Shown in pieces: positions 8,612 through 16,115 of a stretch of 44,705 bases of DNA. The position numbers and the translations under genes were made by a program. The notes beneath the pieces were generated by a model. It did no database searches, was not told where the DNA came from, and saw only the letters and a program-made list of their open reading frames with translations. Origin of the DNA: an uncultured Clostridia bacterium (lineage in GTDB: Bacteria; Bacillota; Clostridia; Oscillospirales; Ruminococcaceae); assembly GCA_947649285.1 (NCBI GenBank), contig CANSRB010000007.1:1-44705 (forward strand). Direction: 5' to 3'. Within the stretch, counting starts at the first letter, position 1, and every line of letters starts with the position of its first letter.

Positions 8612-9330
8612 TGCAGCAAATAGATGAGCAGGGTATGCCGTCCCACGGCGGCCAGCCAGGACAGCCGGGAACGATAAAACCAAGAGGGGAGCCGGTTCCC
8701 CCGCACCAACCGCCCAAAGCTGCTCCCGGCAAGAAAAACAAAGCTCCAGGGGATCAAGGGGAAATAATCCGCGGAAATAAACATTGCCGAAGGAAATCCC
8801 AGCCCGTACAGCCCGCCCCAGTACAGCCCGGAAGGCATTTGGAGAAGAAAAACCCCCGGGATCCCGATAAAGCCATCCGGAACCTGCCAGGTCAGGAAAA
8901 CCAGCAAAAAAGCGGCGCCTGTGCCCACCCAGGGCGGGAGGCGGTCCGTAAGGGGCCGGAGCAGCGGTTCCAGCAGGATGCAGACGCCCAGCAGATGCAG
9001 GATGCCAAACCGGATCGGGAATTCCGGCTGAACCCAATAAGTGACCAAAGTCAGCAGGAAAGCAAACCCCAGGCAAATTCCGCCTCTCCGGAAATTGCTT
9101 CGGGAATACCGGGAGGAAATCCCGCTTAAAAAGATAAACACACCGGCAAAAAAAGCCACCAACATCTCCAGCCAGCGGGAATGGAAAAAGCGCAGCGGAA
9201 CACCGAACCGCTCAACTAGATCATAAACGGCATGGTACAGCACCATCAGCAGGATCGACAGGCCGCGCAGCTCGTCCAGAATCGGCACGCGGGGGCGGCC
9301 GGGGGCAGAAACCGGCATTGGTTCCTTCAT
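8566..9330 (-). CDS. DUF1624/HGSNAT-like integral membrane acyltransferase
   Basis: A 254-residue protein with about seven hydrophobic segments. It begins LDELRGLSILLMVLYHAVYDL, the mark of the DUF1624 (heparan-alpha-glucosaminide acetyltransferase-like) family. The conserved His in LYH and a second site near the C-terminus, RHTLLIYLLHQP, fit membrane acyltransferases that modify surface glycans. The substrate is unknown. The ATG at 9330 is preferred over 9423 because AAGGAG precedes it and the upstream 31 residues are not family-like. It is convergent with, and overlaps, the gene ending at 8611, with no room for a separate terminator. Confidence 0.8.
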   Translation of the reverse strand: MKEPMPVSAPGRPRVPILDELRGLSILLMVLYHAVYDLVERFGVPLRFFHSRWLEMLVAFFAGVFIFLSGISSRYSRSNFRRGGICLGFAFLLTLVTYWVQPEFPIRFGILHLLGVCILLEPLLRPLTDRLPPWVGTGAAFLLVFLTWQVPDGFIGIPGVFLLQMPSGLYWGGLYGLGFPSAMFISADYFPLIPWSFVFLAGSSFGRLVRGNRLPSWFYRSRLSWLAAVGRHTLLIYLLHQPVLYALFWIAAQI

Positions 9331-9464
9331 GGTTCTCAACTCCTTGGATACGGCCGCGGACAAATCCGGAACCGGAATGGGTGGAAATGGGAAAAGTATA
9401 CGCCGACTTTTCCCATTTGTCAAAAGGATCGTATAAAAATACGCACTTTCCGCCCAGCAGAATC

Positions 9465-9493
9465 TTTACAAATTGTAATCTCTGTATTATACT
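9465..9493 (+). promoter_or_regulatory. Promoter of the zapA operon
   Basis: -35 TTTACA (9465-9470), a 17-base spacer and -10 TATACT (9488-9493), about 85 bases before the zapA start. Confidence 0.8.
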
Positions 9494-9583
9494 AAGAACG
9501 AGTATAAGTCCCCTGCTGGGAAGGGGACAGGAAAATCCCGCGGGGCGGCCTGCCCTTGCGGAAGGAAAGGATTGCCGATACGG

Positions 9584-9958
9584 ATGAACAGAATTAAGAT
9601 TGTACTTTCCGGAAAAGAATATACCATCCAAACAGATGAAAGCGTGACCTACGTCAAACAGCTTGCGGAAGCGCTGGACGCCAAAATCGACGAATATATG
9701 AGCCAGAATGACTCGATCTCGGTCACTTCGGCGTGTATGCTGGTTTCGCTGGGGCTGATGGATGACTGTATTAAGGCTTCCAGCGATAAAGACAATATGC
9801 GCAAACAGATCATCGAATCCATCGAAGAGGCCACGAAATGCCGCACCGAGATTGTCGGGCTGAAAAAGCAGGTGGAAGCACTCCAGCAGGAAAACGAGAT
9901 GCTCTCCGTCAAACTGATGGCGGCAGGGTCTGGGGAGAAGCCGGAGCGGAATTCATGA
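9584..9958 (+). CDS. zapA: Cell division protein ZapA
   Basis: ZapA binds and bundles FtsZ filaments at midcell. The 124-residue protein has the family N-terminal beta region (KIVLSGKEYTIQTDE, about residues 4-18), a central helix, and a C-terminal coiled coil (about 75-115) rich in Glu, Lys and Leu heptads that drives dimer or tetramer formation. An upstream in-frame TTG at 9572 lies only one base from the purine-rich site, so the ATG at 9584 is the better start. Its TGA overlaps the ATG of the following U32 gene, so the two are probably translationally coupled. Confidence 0.85.
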   Translation: MNRIKIVLSGKEYTIQTDESVTYVKQLAEALDAKIDEYMSQNDSISVTSACMLVSLGLMDDCIKASSDKDNMRKQIIESIEEATKCRTEIVGLKKQVEALQQENEMLSVKLMAAGSGEKPERNS

Positions 9959-12033
9959 CCAGAACCCGGAACCGTCCGGAGCTGCTCCTCCCCGCCGGGG
10001 AAATGGCTTCGGTTATTGCGGCCGTACAAAACGGGGCTGACGCCGTCTATCTGGGCGGCGTCCGTTTTTCTGCGCGGCAAAACGCAAAAAATTTTGATGA
10101 AGCCGCTTTGGAAGAAGCAGTTTCCTATTGCCATGCACGGGGTGTGAAGGTCTATCAGACGCTGAACACCCTGATTTTTGACGGGCAGATGCCCCTGGTG
10201 CGGGAAAGCATCCGCCTGGCCTGCCGGCTGGGTGTCGATGCGCTTATCGTACAGGACTGGGGGGTACTGGCGCTGGCCCGGGAAACCGCGCCGGAGCTCC
10301 CTCTGCACGCTTCCACCCAGATGACGGTACACACCCCGGCCGGGGCGCAGATGCTGAAAGAAATGGGGGCGTCCCGGGTCGTGCTGGCCCGGGAATTATC
10401 CGAGCAGGAAATCCGGGAAATTGTCCGGCAGGCGGAAATTGAAACGGAGGTATTCGTCCACGGCGCGCTCTGTATGTCGGTTTCCGGGCAGTGCTACCTC
10501 AGCGGGATGATCGGGGGACGGAGCGGCAACCGGGGAAATTGCGCGGGAACCTGCCGCCTGCCCTTTTCCGCAGACGGCAAGCCCGGCCATGCCCTTTCGC
10601 TCAAAGACCTCTGCCTGGCCGGGCAGGTGGAACGGCTGGCGGAAATCGGGGTGACCTCCCTGAAAATCGAAGGCCGGATGAAACGGCCGGAGTATGTCGC
10701 GGCGGCGGCGGCGGCCTATTCCAACGCGGCAGAAGGAGAAGCCCCGGATCTGGATACACTACAAGCTGTATTTTCACGTTCCGGATTTACAAATGGTTAT
10801 TTCACCGCCCAGAGAGGCCGGGAGATGTTCGGCTTCCGGCAGAAAGAGGATGTCCTGGCCGCCACGGGAAGCCTGCTGAAATCGCTGGAAAGCAGTTACC
10901 GGAAAGAAAAAGGCCGGATCCCCCTGAGCTGGGAGCTGGAGCTTCAGGCCGGGCGTCCTGTCCGGCTGGCCGGGCAGGACGGGGATGGATTCCGAGCGGA
11001 AGCAACAGGCCCAATTCCCGAGCCTGCCCGGAACCTCCCGGCCTCCCGGGAAAGCCTGGCCCGTTCCCTCGGGAAGCTGGGCGGGAGCATCTTCCGGATG
11101 CAGGACTGCCGGATTCAATTGGACGAGGGGCTGGCATTCCCCGTATCAGCCTTGAATGACCTGCGCCGTCAGGTTTGCGCCGGGATCCAGGCGCAGCGGG
11201 AACAGGAGCGGCCGCACCCGTTCCGGGAAGAAGTCCCGCTGGATACACGGACTGCATCCAGACAGCCGTCTGACCAGGCTCCACGGTTGCGCGCGCGGTT
11301 TGCCCGCTTCAGCCAGCTTTCGCCCGAGGCGCTGGACGGACTGGATTATTATTCTCTCCCTTTGGACGAAGTATGCGAACATTCTGCCGAGCTGTTCCCG
11401 GACCGAAACCGGCTGCTGGTGGAACCCGACCGGGTCTGCTTCGGCCGCGAGCCGGAAATCCGTGCCCGGCTGGCTGAACTCCGTGCGAAGGGCTTTTCCC
11501 AACTGCTTTGTGGAAATATTGCCCATACCAAGCTAGCCCGGGAGTTGGGATGGGACGCTTTCGGCGGGGCATTCTTAAATTGCAGCAATTCCCTTTCGGC
11601 GGCGGAACTGGCCCGGCTGGGCATCCGGGACCTGACACTCTCTTTTGAGCTGAACCGGGCTGACCTCCTCCGGCTGGCCGCCCCGGTCCCGCGAGGGTTC
11701 CTGGGCTATGGCCGGCTTCCGCTGATGGTTTTCCGGAACTGCCCGGTCCGCAGCCATTTTTCCTGTCGGGACTGCTCCTCTTCTCGGGCGCTGACCGACC
11801 GGATGGGGAAAAAATTCCCGGTAATATGCAGCCGGAAGCAGTATGCCGAGCTGCTGAACTGCCATCCGCTGGAACTTTCCGACCGGCTGGATGAGTTCCG
11901 GGGAATGGATTCCTGCACCCTGTATTTTACCACCGAAAGCCGTGAACAGGTTCAGGGCGTGCTGGAACGCTATCGCGGCGCCCTGCCGCCGGAAGGAGAA
12001 TTTACCCGCGGCTTATATTTCCGGAACGTATAG
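9955..12033 (+). CDS. Peptidase U32 family protein (RlhA/TrhP-like)
   Basis: A 692-residue protein that opens with RPELLLPAGEMAS and carries the U32 signature EVFVHGALCMSVSGQC (residues 165-180). Cys173, Cys180, Cys196 and Cys200 are conserved cluster positions. The long C-terminal part (about 380-690) matches the extended architecture with a DUF3656-like region. Family members once called collagenases are now known in E. coli as RNA hydroxylation factors (RlhA for 23S rRNA, TrhP for tRNA), so an RNA modification role is more likely than proteolysis. The ATG at 9955 overlaps the zapA stop. The same order, zapA followed by a U32 gene, recurs in many Firmicutes. Confidence 0.85.
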   Translation: MTRTRNRPELLLPAGEMASVIAAVQNGADAVYLGGVRFSARQNAKNFDEAALEEAVSYCHARGVKVYQTLNTLIFDGQMPLVRESIRLACRLGVDALIVQDWGVLALARETAPELPLHASTQMTVHTPAGAQMLKEMGASRVVLARELSEQEIREIVRQAEIETEVFVHGALCMSVSGQCYLSGMIGGRSGNRGNCAGTCRLPFSADGKPGHALSLKDLCLAGQVERLAEIGVTSLKIEGRMKRPEYVAAAAAAYSNAAEGEAPDLDTLQAVFSRSGFTNGYFTAQRGREMFGFRQKEDVLAATGSLLKSLESSYRKEKGRIPLSWELELQAGRPVRLAGQDGDGFRAEATGPIPEPARNLPASRESLARSLGKLGGSIFRMQDCRIQLDEGLAFPVSALNDLRRQVCAGIQAQREQERPHPFREEVPLDTRTASRQPSDQAPRLRARFARFSQLSPEALDGLDYYSLPLDEVCEHSAELFPDRNRLLVEPDRVCFGREPEIRARLAELRAKGFSQLLCGNIAHTKLARELGWDAFGGAFLNCSNSLSAAELARLGIRDLTLSFELNRADLLRLAAPVPRGFLGYGRLPLMVFRNCPVRSHFSCRDCSSSRALTDRMGKKFPVICSRKQYAELLNCHPLELSDRLDEFRGMDSCTLYFTTESREQVQGVLERYRGALPPEGEFTRGLYFRNV

Positions 12034-12074
12034 AGCCGGCTTGAAGGGCCGCTCTATGGCCTTTCGGCCCCAGC

Positions 12075-12103
12075 GGCATCCGCCCTAAACCGGGGCGGAC
12101 GCC
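12075..12103 (+). other. Stem-loop between the U32 gene and dut
   Basis: GGCATCCGCCC pairs with GGGCGGACGCC (one mismatch) across a 7-base loop, 12 bases before the dut start. There is no T run, so it is not a terminator. It may affect mRNA stability or dut translation. Confidence 0.4.
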
Positions 12104-12115
12104 GGGAAAGGAAAC

Positions 12116-12559
12116 ATGATGCGGCAGCTTTTTGTCAAAAAACTGCGGGATACGGCGGTCCTGCCCTCCCGCGCCACCCCAGGGAGCGCAGGCTATGACC
12201 TTTACGCCGACCTTCCCTCCGCCCTGGTGATCCATCCGCAGGAAATCGTGAAGGTGCCCACTGGGATCGCGGTTGCCATCCCGGATGGCGAAGCGGTTGG
12301 CTTGATCTACGCCCGGAGCGGGCTGGCATCGAAATACGGCATTGCACCCGCCAACTGTGTCGGCGTTGTGGATTCGGATTACCGGGGGGAACTGCTGGTT
12401 CCTCTGGCAAACCACAGCCCCCGCGCCTATGTCATTGAACCGGGAGACCGGGTCGCGCAATTGGTGCTGGCCCCGGTTTATCTGCCCGAGCTCTGCGAGG
12501 TTGAAGAATTGGACGAAACCTCCCGGGGGAAGGGAGGCTTCGGCTCCACAAGCCGGTGA
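12116..12559 (+). CDS. dut: dUTP diphosphatase
   Basis: It hydrolyses dUTP to dUMP and pyrophosphate, keeping uracil out of DNA and feeding dTMP synthesis. All five trimeric dUTPase motifs are present in order in 147 residues: AGYDLYA (near 25), ARSGLA (near 67), GVVDSDYRGE (near 84), GDRVAQLV (near 109) and the C-terminal RGKGGFGST, whose Phe stacks on the base. AAAGGA lies before the ATG at 12116; the adjacent ATG at 12119 is an equally possible start. It sits between the U32 gene and maf on the same strand, forming a nucleotide-sanitising pair with maf. Confidence 0.95.
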   Translation: MMRQLFVKKLRDTAVLPSRATPGSAGYDLYADLPSALVIHPQEIVKVPTGIAVAIPDGEAVGLIYARSGLASKYGIAPANCVGVVDSDYRGELLVPLANHSPRAYVIEPGDRVAQLVLAPVYLPELCEVEELDETSRGKGGFGSTSR

Positions 12560-12597
12560 TATTCTCCTGAAACAGCGGTATGGAAAGGAATCCTCTG

Positions 12598-13167
12598 ATG
12601 AAAAAATTGATTTTAGCCTCCCAGTCCCCACGGCGCCGGGAACTGCTCCAGCTTACTGGGCGCCCTTTTTCCGTTCGGGTTTCCGGCTTCGAGGAATCCG
12701 GCGTGCAGGAACCGGACCCCGTCCGTCTGGTCCGTGCGCTGGCCAAGGGCAAGGCGGAAGCCGTTCCCATGGCGGAAGACGAAATCATCCTGGGCTGTGA
12801 TACCGTTGTAGCGCTGGAGAAGGAAATCCTGGGGAAACCCCGGGACGAAGCGGACGCCAGACGGATGCTCCGCGCCCTTTCCGGACGGACCCATTCCGTT
12901 ATCACCGGCGTCTGTATCCGCTTATCCGGACGGTGCGAGCAGTTCGAAAGCAAAACCCGCGTGACCTTCTATCCCCTGTCTGAAGCGGAAATCGCCGCTT
13001 ATACGGCCACCCCGGAGCCTTATGACAAGGCCGGGGCTTATGGGATCCAGGAAAAAGGCGGGCTTTTTGTCCAGCGGATTGAAGGGGATTACAGCAATGT
13101 GGTCGGCCTGCCGGCGGCAGAGCTGGAACGGCGGCTTCGGCTGATTTTGGATAGGCCGGAGGGATAA
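12598..13167 (+). CDS. maf: Maf family nucleotide pyrophosphatase
   Basis: Maf proteins hydrolyse non-canonical or excess nucleoside triphosphates (dTTP/UTP type, or modified pyrimidines) and are linked to septum control. The 189-residue protein starts KKLILASQSPRRRELL, the family signature. It also has CDTVV near 64, a KPRD motif, and YGIQEKGGLFV followed by GDYSNVVGLP near the C-terminus. I prefer the ATG at 12598 because AAAGGA lies 9 bases upstream and the motif begins there; 12580 would add six residues. The gene is followed by an AT-rich inverted repeat (13168-13199) and then the mreB promoter. In many Firmicutes maf precedes mreBCD, as here. Confidence 0.92.
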   Translation: MKKLILASQSPRRRELLQLTGRPFSVRVSGFEESGVQEPDPVRLVRALAKGKAEAVPMAEDEIILGCDTVVALEKEILGKPRDEADARRMLRALSGRTHSVITGVCIRLSGRCEQFESKTRVTFYPLSEAEIAAYTATPEPYDKAGAYGIQEKGGLFVQRIEGDYSNVVGLPAAELERRLRLILDRPEG

Positions 13168-13199
13168 TTTTCATAAAAATATTACAATATTATGAAAAC
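13168..13199 (+). terminator. AT-rich inverted repeat after maf, possible terminator
   Basis: TTTTCAT and AATATT pair with AATATT and ATGAAAA around a short loop, immediately after the maf stop. The stem is weak in GC, so terminator function is uncertain. Confidence 0.4.
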
Positions 13200-13212
13200 T
13201 GCGTTTTCTTTG

Positions 13213-13241
13213 TTGTACTCTCCCCTAAATATGGTTATAAT
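13213..13241 (+). promoter_or_regulatory. mreB operon promoter
   Basis: -35 TTGTAC (13213-13218), a 17-base spacer and a consensus -10 TATAAT (13236-13241). The leader to the mreB start is about 165 bases. Confidence 0.75.
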
Positions 13242-13413
13242 AAAGCGTGGATATGCTTTGTTATATTATTTCCCAATTAAAAACTCGGAAATAATAACCG
13301 GATGGCCGCCGCGCTGTCCGACGGTTATCAGAAGCAGCCGGACAAACCTTTGAAATTCAGCGGGCAGACAGCCCGAAGCCATAGAAATCAACGCTCGGAA
13401 AGGATGAAGCAAA

Positions 13414-14430
13414 ATGTTTGCAAAAGATATTGGCATAGATTTGGGAACCGCCAACACCCTGGTTTATATGAGAGGGAAAGGGATCATTATCCGTGAACCC
13501 TCGGTCGTTGCGGTGGATGTGCGGAGTGATACGGTCAAAAGCGTCGGCCAAGCGGCTAAGGACGTCGTCGGGAGAACCCCTGGCTCAATTGTGACGGTGC
13601 GCCCTTTGAAGGACGGTGTCATCGCGGATTTTGATATCACGACCAGTATGCTTCAGGAATTTATCCGCAAAGCCATGGGGAATTCCATCCTGAGCCGAGC
13701 TCGGGTCGTCATCTGCATCCCCTCCGGCGTCACGGCGGTCGAGCGCCGGGCGGTCAAGGAGTCGGCGGAAAAGGCCGGCGCGAAAAAAGTCATGATTATC
13801 GAAGAGCCGATGGCGGCGGCTATCGGCGCGGGCCTGCCGGTTTCCGAACCAACCGGCAGCATTGTAGTCGATATCGGGGGCGGCACCACCGAAGTGGCCG
13901 TCATTTCGCTGGGTGGGATCGTTGCGGCCAAATCTGTCCGGGTCGGCGGCGATAAATTCGATATTGATATTATCAATTACATCAAAAAGAAATATAACCT
14001 GCTGATTGGCGAACGCACAGCGGAAAATATTAAAATTGAAGTCGGGAACGCATTCCCGCTGGAGCAGGAGCTGGTCACCGAAATCAAAGGCCGAAACCTG
14101 CTGACCGGTTTACCGGAAAATATCTCGGTCAGCTCGGTGGAAATCCGGGAAGCGCTGATCGACACTCTTCAGGAGGTACTGGAAGCGATCCGGGTCACTC
14201 TGGAAAAAACGCCTCCGGAGCTGGCGGCAGATATCATCGACCAGGGGATTATCCTGACTGGCGGCGGCGCACTGCTCCGCGGGCTGGACCGTCTGATCGG
14301 ACAGGAAACCGGCATGAACGTCCGGGCGGCACAGGATCCGCTGGACTGCGTTGCACTGGGGACAGGGATGGTGCTGGAAAACATGGATAAGCTGTCCAGC
14401 GTATTTTCGACGGATGAAATCAAATATTGA
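13414..14430 (+). CDS. mreB: Rod-shape determining protein MreB
   Basis: This actin-like ATPase forms membrane-bound filaments that guide lateral wall synthesis. The 338-residue protein has the phosphate-1 motif IGIDLGTANTLVY (about 6-18), the phosphate-2 segment VVDIGGGTTEVAVIS (about 150-164) and the adenosine-binding GGGALLRGLD near 283. Length and motifs are standard for MreB. The start follows AAGGAT. It opens an operon with mreC, mreD and a class B PBP. A strong stem-loop without a T run separates mreB from mreC, which may set different expression levels. Confidence 0.96.
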   Translation: MFAKDIGIDLGTANTLVYMRGKGIIIREPSVVAVDVRSDTVKSVGQAAKDVVGRTPGSIVTVRPLKDGVIADFDITTSMLQEFIRKAMGNSILSRARVVICIPSGVTAVERRAVKESAEKAGAKKVMIIEEPMAAAIGAGLPVSEPTGSIVVDIGGGTTEVAVISLGGIVAAKSVRVGGDKFDIDIINYIKKKYNLLIGERTAENIKIEVGNAFPLEQELVTEIKGRNLLTGLPENISVSSVEIREALIDTLQEVLEAIRVTLEKTPPELAADIIDQGIILTGGGALLRGLDRLIGQETGMNVRAAQDPLDCVALGTGMVLENMDKLSSVFSTDEIKY

Positions 14431-14470
14431 TCGGTTCCCCCAAAATTCCGCCGGAAAAGCGGGATTACAG

Positions 14471-14510
14471 CGGAAAGCAGAGCGTGTTTACGGGCGCGCT
14501 CTGCTTTCCG
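14471..14510 (+). other. Strong stem-loop in the mreB-mreC spacer
   Basis: CGGAAAGCAGAGCG pairs perfectly with CGCTCTGCTTTCCG (14 bp) around a 12-base loop. It is followed by CGTTCC rather than T residues, so it is not a standard terminator. It could be a processing or stability element in the operon mRNA, or a partial attenuator. Confidence 0.6.
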
Positions 14511-14549
14511 CGTTCCATACCCTGACCAGGAGAGGAGGCGGCCCGCAGT

Positions 14550-15404
14550 ATGCTGGAATTTTTTAAAAGCCGCAAATTCAAGATTATTTTGGGCGCGATT
14601 GCTGTCCTGTTCGGGATGATGCTCTACTCCGCTTCGTCAGACGGGGTTTCCAATATCCCGCAGAACCTGTTGGAAATGATCACTACCCCGCTCCAGAAGC
14701 TGACCTCTTCGGTTTCGAACAGCACTGGCGACCTGCTCGACCGGTTTCTGAACGCGAAAAACAACGCGGATGAAAACGAACGGCTCAAACTGGAGATCGC
14801 CGGGCTGCGCCGCCAGATTGCGGATTATGAACAGCTTCGGGACGAAAATGAACAGCTTCGGAAGATTGCGGGAAGCCGCGAGCTTTACCCGGATTTTGAG
14901 CTGACAGCCGCCAGTGTTGTCAGCCGGGATCCCAGCGACCGTTACGGTTCTTTTTTAATCGACAAGGGCACCCTGCACGGCGTGGCGAAAAATGATCCGG
15001 TGATGACCGAAAACGGGCTAATCGGCCTGGTCACTCAAGTCGGCCCGATCAACGCCCGGGTTGAAACCATCCTGAGCCCGGCGGTCAGTGTCAGCGCCGT
15101 TGAAGCAGAAAGCAATGAGCTGGGAATGATCCAGGGGAACATCGAGCTGGCCCAGGCAGGGAAAACCCGGCTGTCCATCCTCTCCGGGGAAACCCAGCTG
15201 GAGGTGGGCGATATGATTGTGACGGCGGGGGCGTCCGGGCTTTACCCCAAGAGCATCCCGATTGGAAAAGTCGGGGGCGTCTTTACCGAACCGCACGGCG
15301 TAACCAAATACGCCGTCATCCTGCCTTATGAGGATCTGGAAAAGGTCAACCATGTACAGGTCATCACCAATTTCCTGGGGCAGGGCAGCGAGATGCTGGA
15401 ATAA
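14550..15404 (+). CDS. mreC: Rod-shape determining protein MreC
   Basis: MreC links the MreB filament to the periplasmic/extracytoplasmic wall-synthesis enzymes. The 284-residue protein has one N-terminal membrane helix (about 11-29), a coiled coil (about 65-107) made of repeated Asp/Glu-Asn-Glu-Leu heptads, and a C-terminal beta-rich domain with GSFLIDKGTLHGVAKNDPV and VTAGASGLYPKSIPIGKV, both typical of the family. AGAGGAGG precedes the ATG at 14550. It is followed 16 bases later by mreD. Confidence 0.94.
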   Translation: MLEFFKSRKFKIILGAIAVLFGMMLYSASSDGVSNIPQNLLEMITTPLQKLTSSVSNSTGDLLDRFLNAKNNADENERLKLEIAGLRRQIADYEQLRDENEQLRKIAGSRELYPDFELTAASVVSRDPSDRYGSFLIDKGTLHGVAKNDPVMTENGLIGLVTQVGPINARVETILSPAVSVSAVEAESNELGMIQGNIELAQAGKTRLSILSGETQLEVGDMIVTAGASGLYPKSIPIGKVGGVFTEPHGVTKYAVILPYEDLEKVNHVQVITNFLGQGSEMLE

Positions 15405-15420
15405 AAAAGGGGGACAGGCT

Positions 15421-15942
15421 GTGAAAAAGGAAAAAATGATGCCGGCCCTGAAGTGGATGCTTTACTCCCTGCTGCTGCTGAGCTGCTATGTCCTACAAAC
15501 GACGCCCGGCCTGTTTGAAATCTTTGGGAAGAAGCCGGTGCTGGCCGCAGCGCTGGCCGTTTGTGTTTCGATGTATGAAGGCGTTCTTTCCTCTGCCTTT
15601 TTTTCCATGATGGCAGGGCTGCTGTGGGATATTTCCTCCAACCGGCTGTTTGGCTTCAACGGGCTGATCCTGCTTTGCTGCGGGGTCCTGATCTCGCTGC
15701 TCTGCATCTATTACCTGCATACAAGGTGGCTGAATTCCCTGTTGTTCTGCACCCTGGCCATGCTGGTCCAGGGGCTGCTGGATTATCTGTTTTATTACGC
15801 AATCTGGGGCTATCCGGGCGTCAGCCTGATCCTGGTGCAGAATATCCTGCCAACCCTGCTCTATACCGCTGCGGTCACGCCGCTGCTGTTTTTGCTGGTG
15901 CGGCGGATCCATCGGAAATTCAGCGTTGTGGAGCGTGCCTGA
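15421..15942 (+). CDS. mreD: Rod-shape determining protein MreD
   Basis: MreD is a small membrane partner of MreC and PBP2 in the elongation complex. The 173-residue protein has about five hydrophobic segments and the family-like stretch GLLWDISSNRLFGFNGL near 60-76. I choose the GTG at 15421 because a GGGGGA site lies 6-7 bases upstream and the first membrane helix follows. Longer readings would overlap mreC by 77 bases. It is followed by a copy of the family 2 repeat and then the PBP gene. Confidence 0.85.
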   Translation: MKKEKMMPALKWMLYSLLLLSCYVLQTTPGLFEIFGKKPVLAAALAVCVSMYEGVLSSAFFSMMAGLLWDISSNRLFGFNGLILLCCGVLISLLCIYYLHTRWLNSLLFCTLAMLVQGLLDYLFYYAIWGYPGVSLILVQNILPTLLYTAAVTPLLFLLVRRIHRKFSVVERA

Positions 15943-15958
15943 CCCGTCAGCGTATAAT

Positions 15959-16100
15959 ATCTTTTTATCGCGGTGTGATATGCCGCCGTGCCTGCGATGC
16001 GCCAAGAAAAATATTGACAACATTCTTGGCGGCTGCGACGCCGGACCGCATTCTGCGCCTCAATAAAACGACTGCATTGTTTTATTGAGAATTCGTATAA
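15959..16100 (+). repeat. Dispersed structured repeat, family 2, copy B (142 bp)
   Basis: It has the same length as copy A (183-324) with no gaps and about 15 substitutions. Several changes in the hairpin arms convert G-C pairs to G-T wobbles, keeping the stem GCGGTGT/ATGCCGC. Another stem, TCAATAAAACGA/TTGTTTTATTGA, is longer here than in copy A. It ends in GAATTCGTATAA, two bases before the AAGGAG of the PBP gene, so it lies within the mreBCD-PBP operon. Confidence 0.8.
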
Positions 16101-16115
16101 AAAAGGAGATTGCAG

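Noticed and set aside
9572..9583. TTG start for zapA at 9572
   Set aside because: The purine-rich ribosome site ends one base before it, so the ATG at 9584 is the better start.
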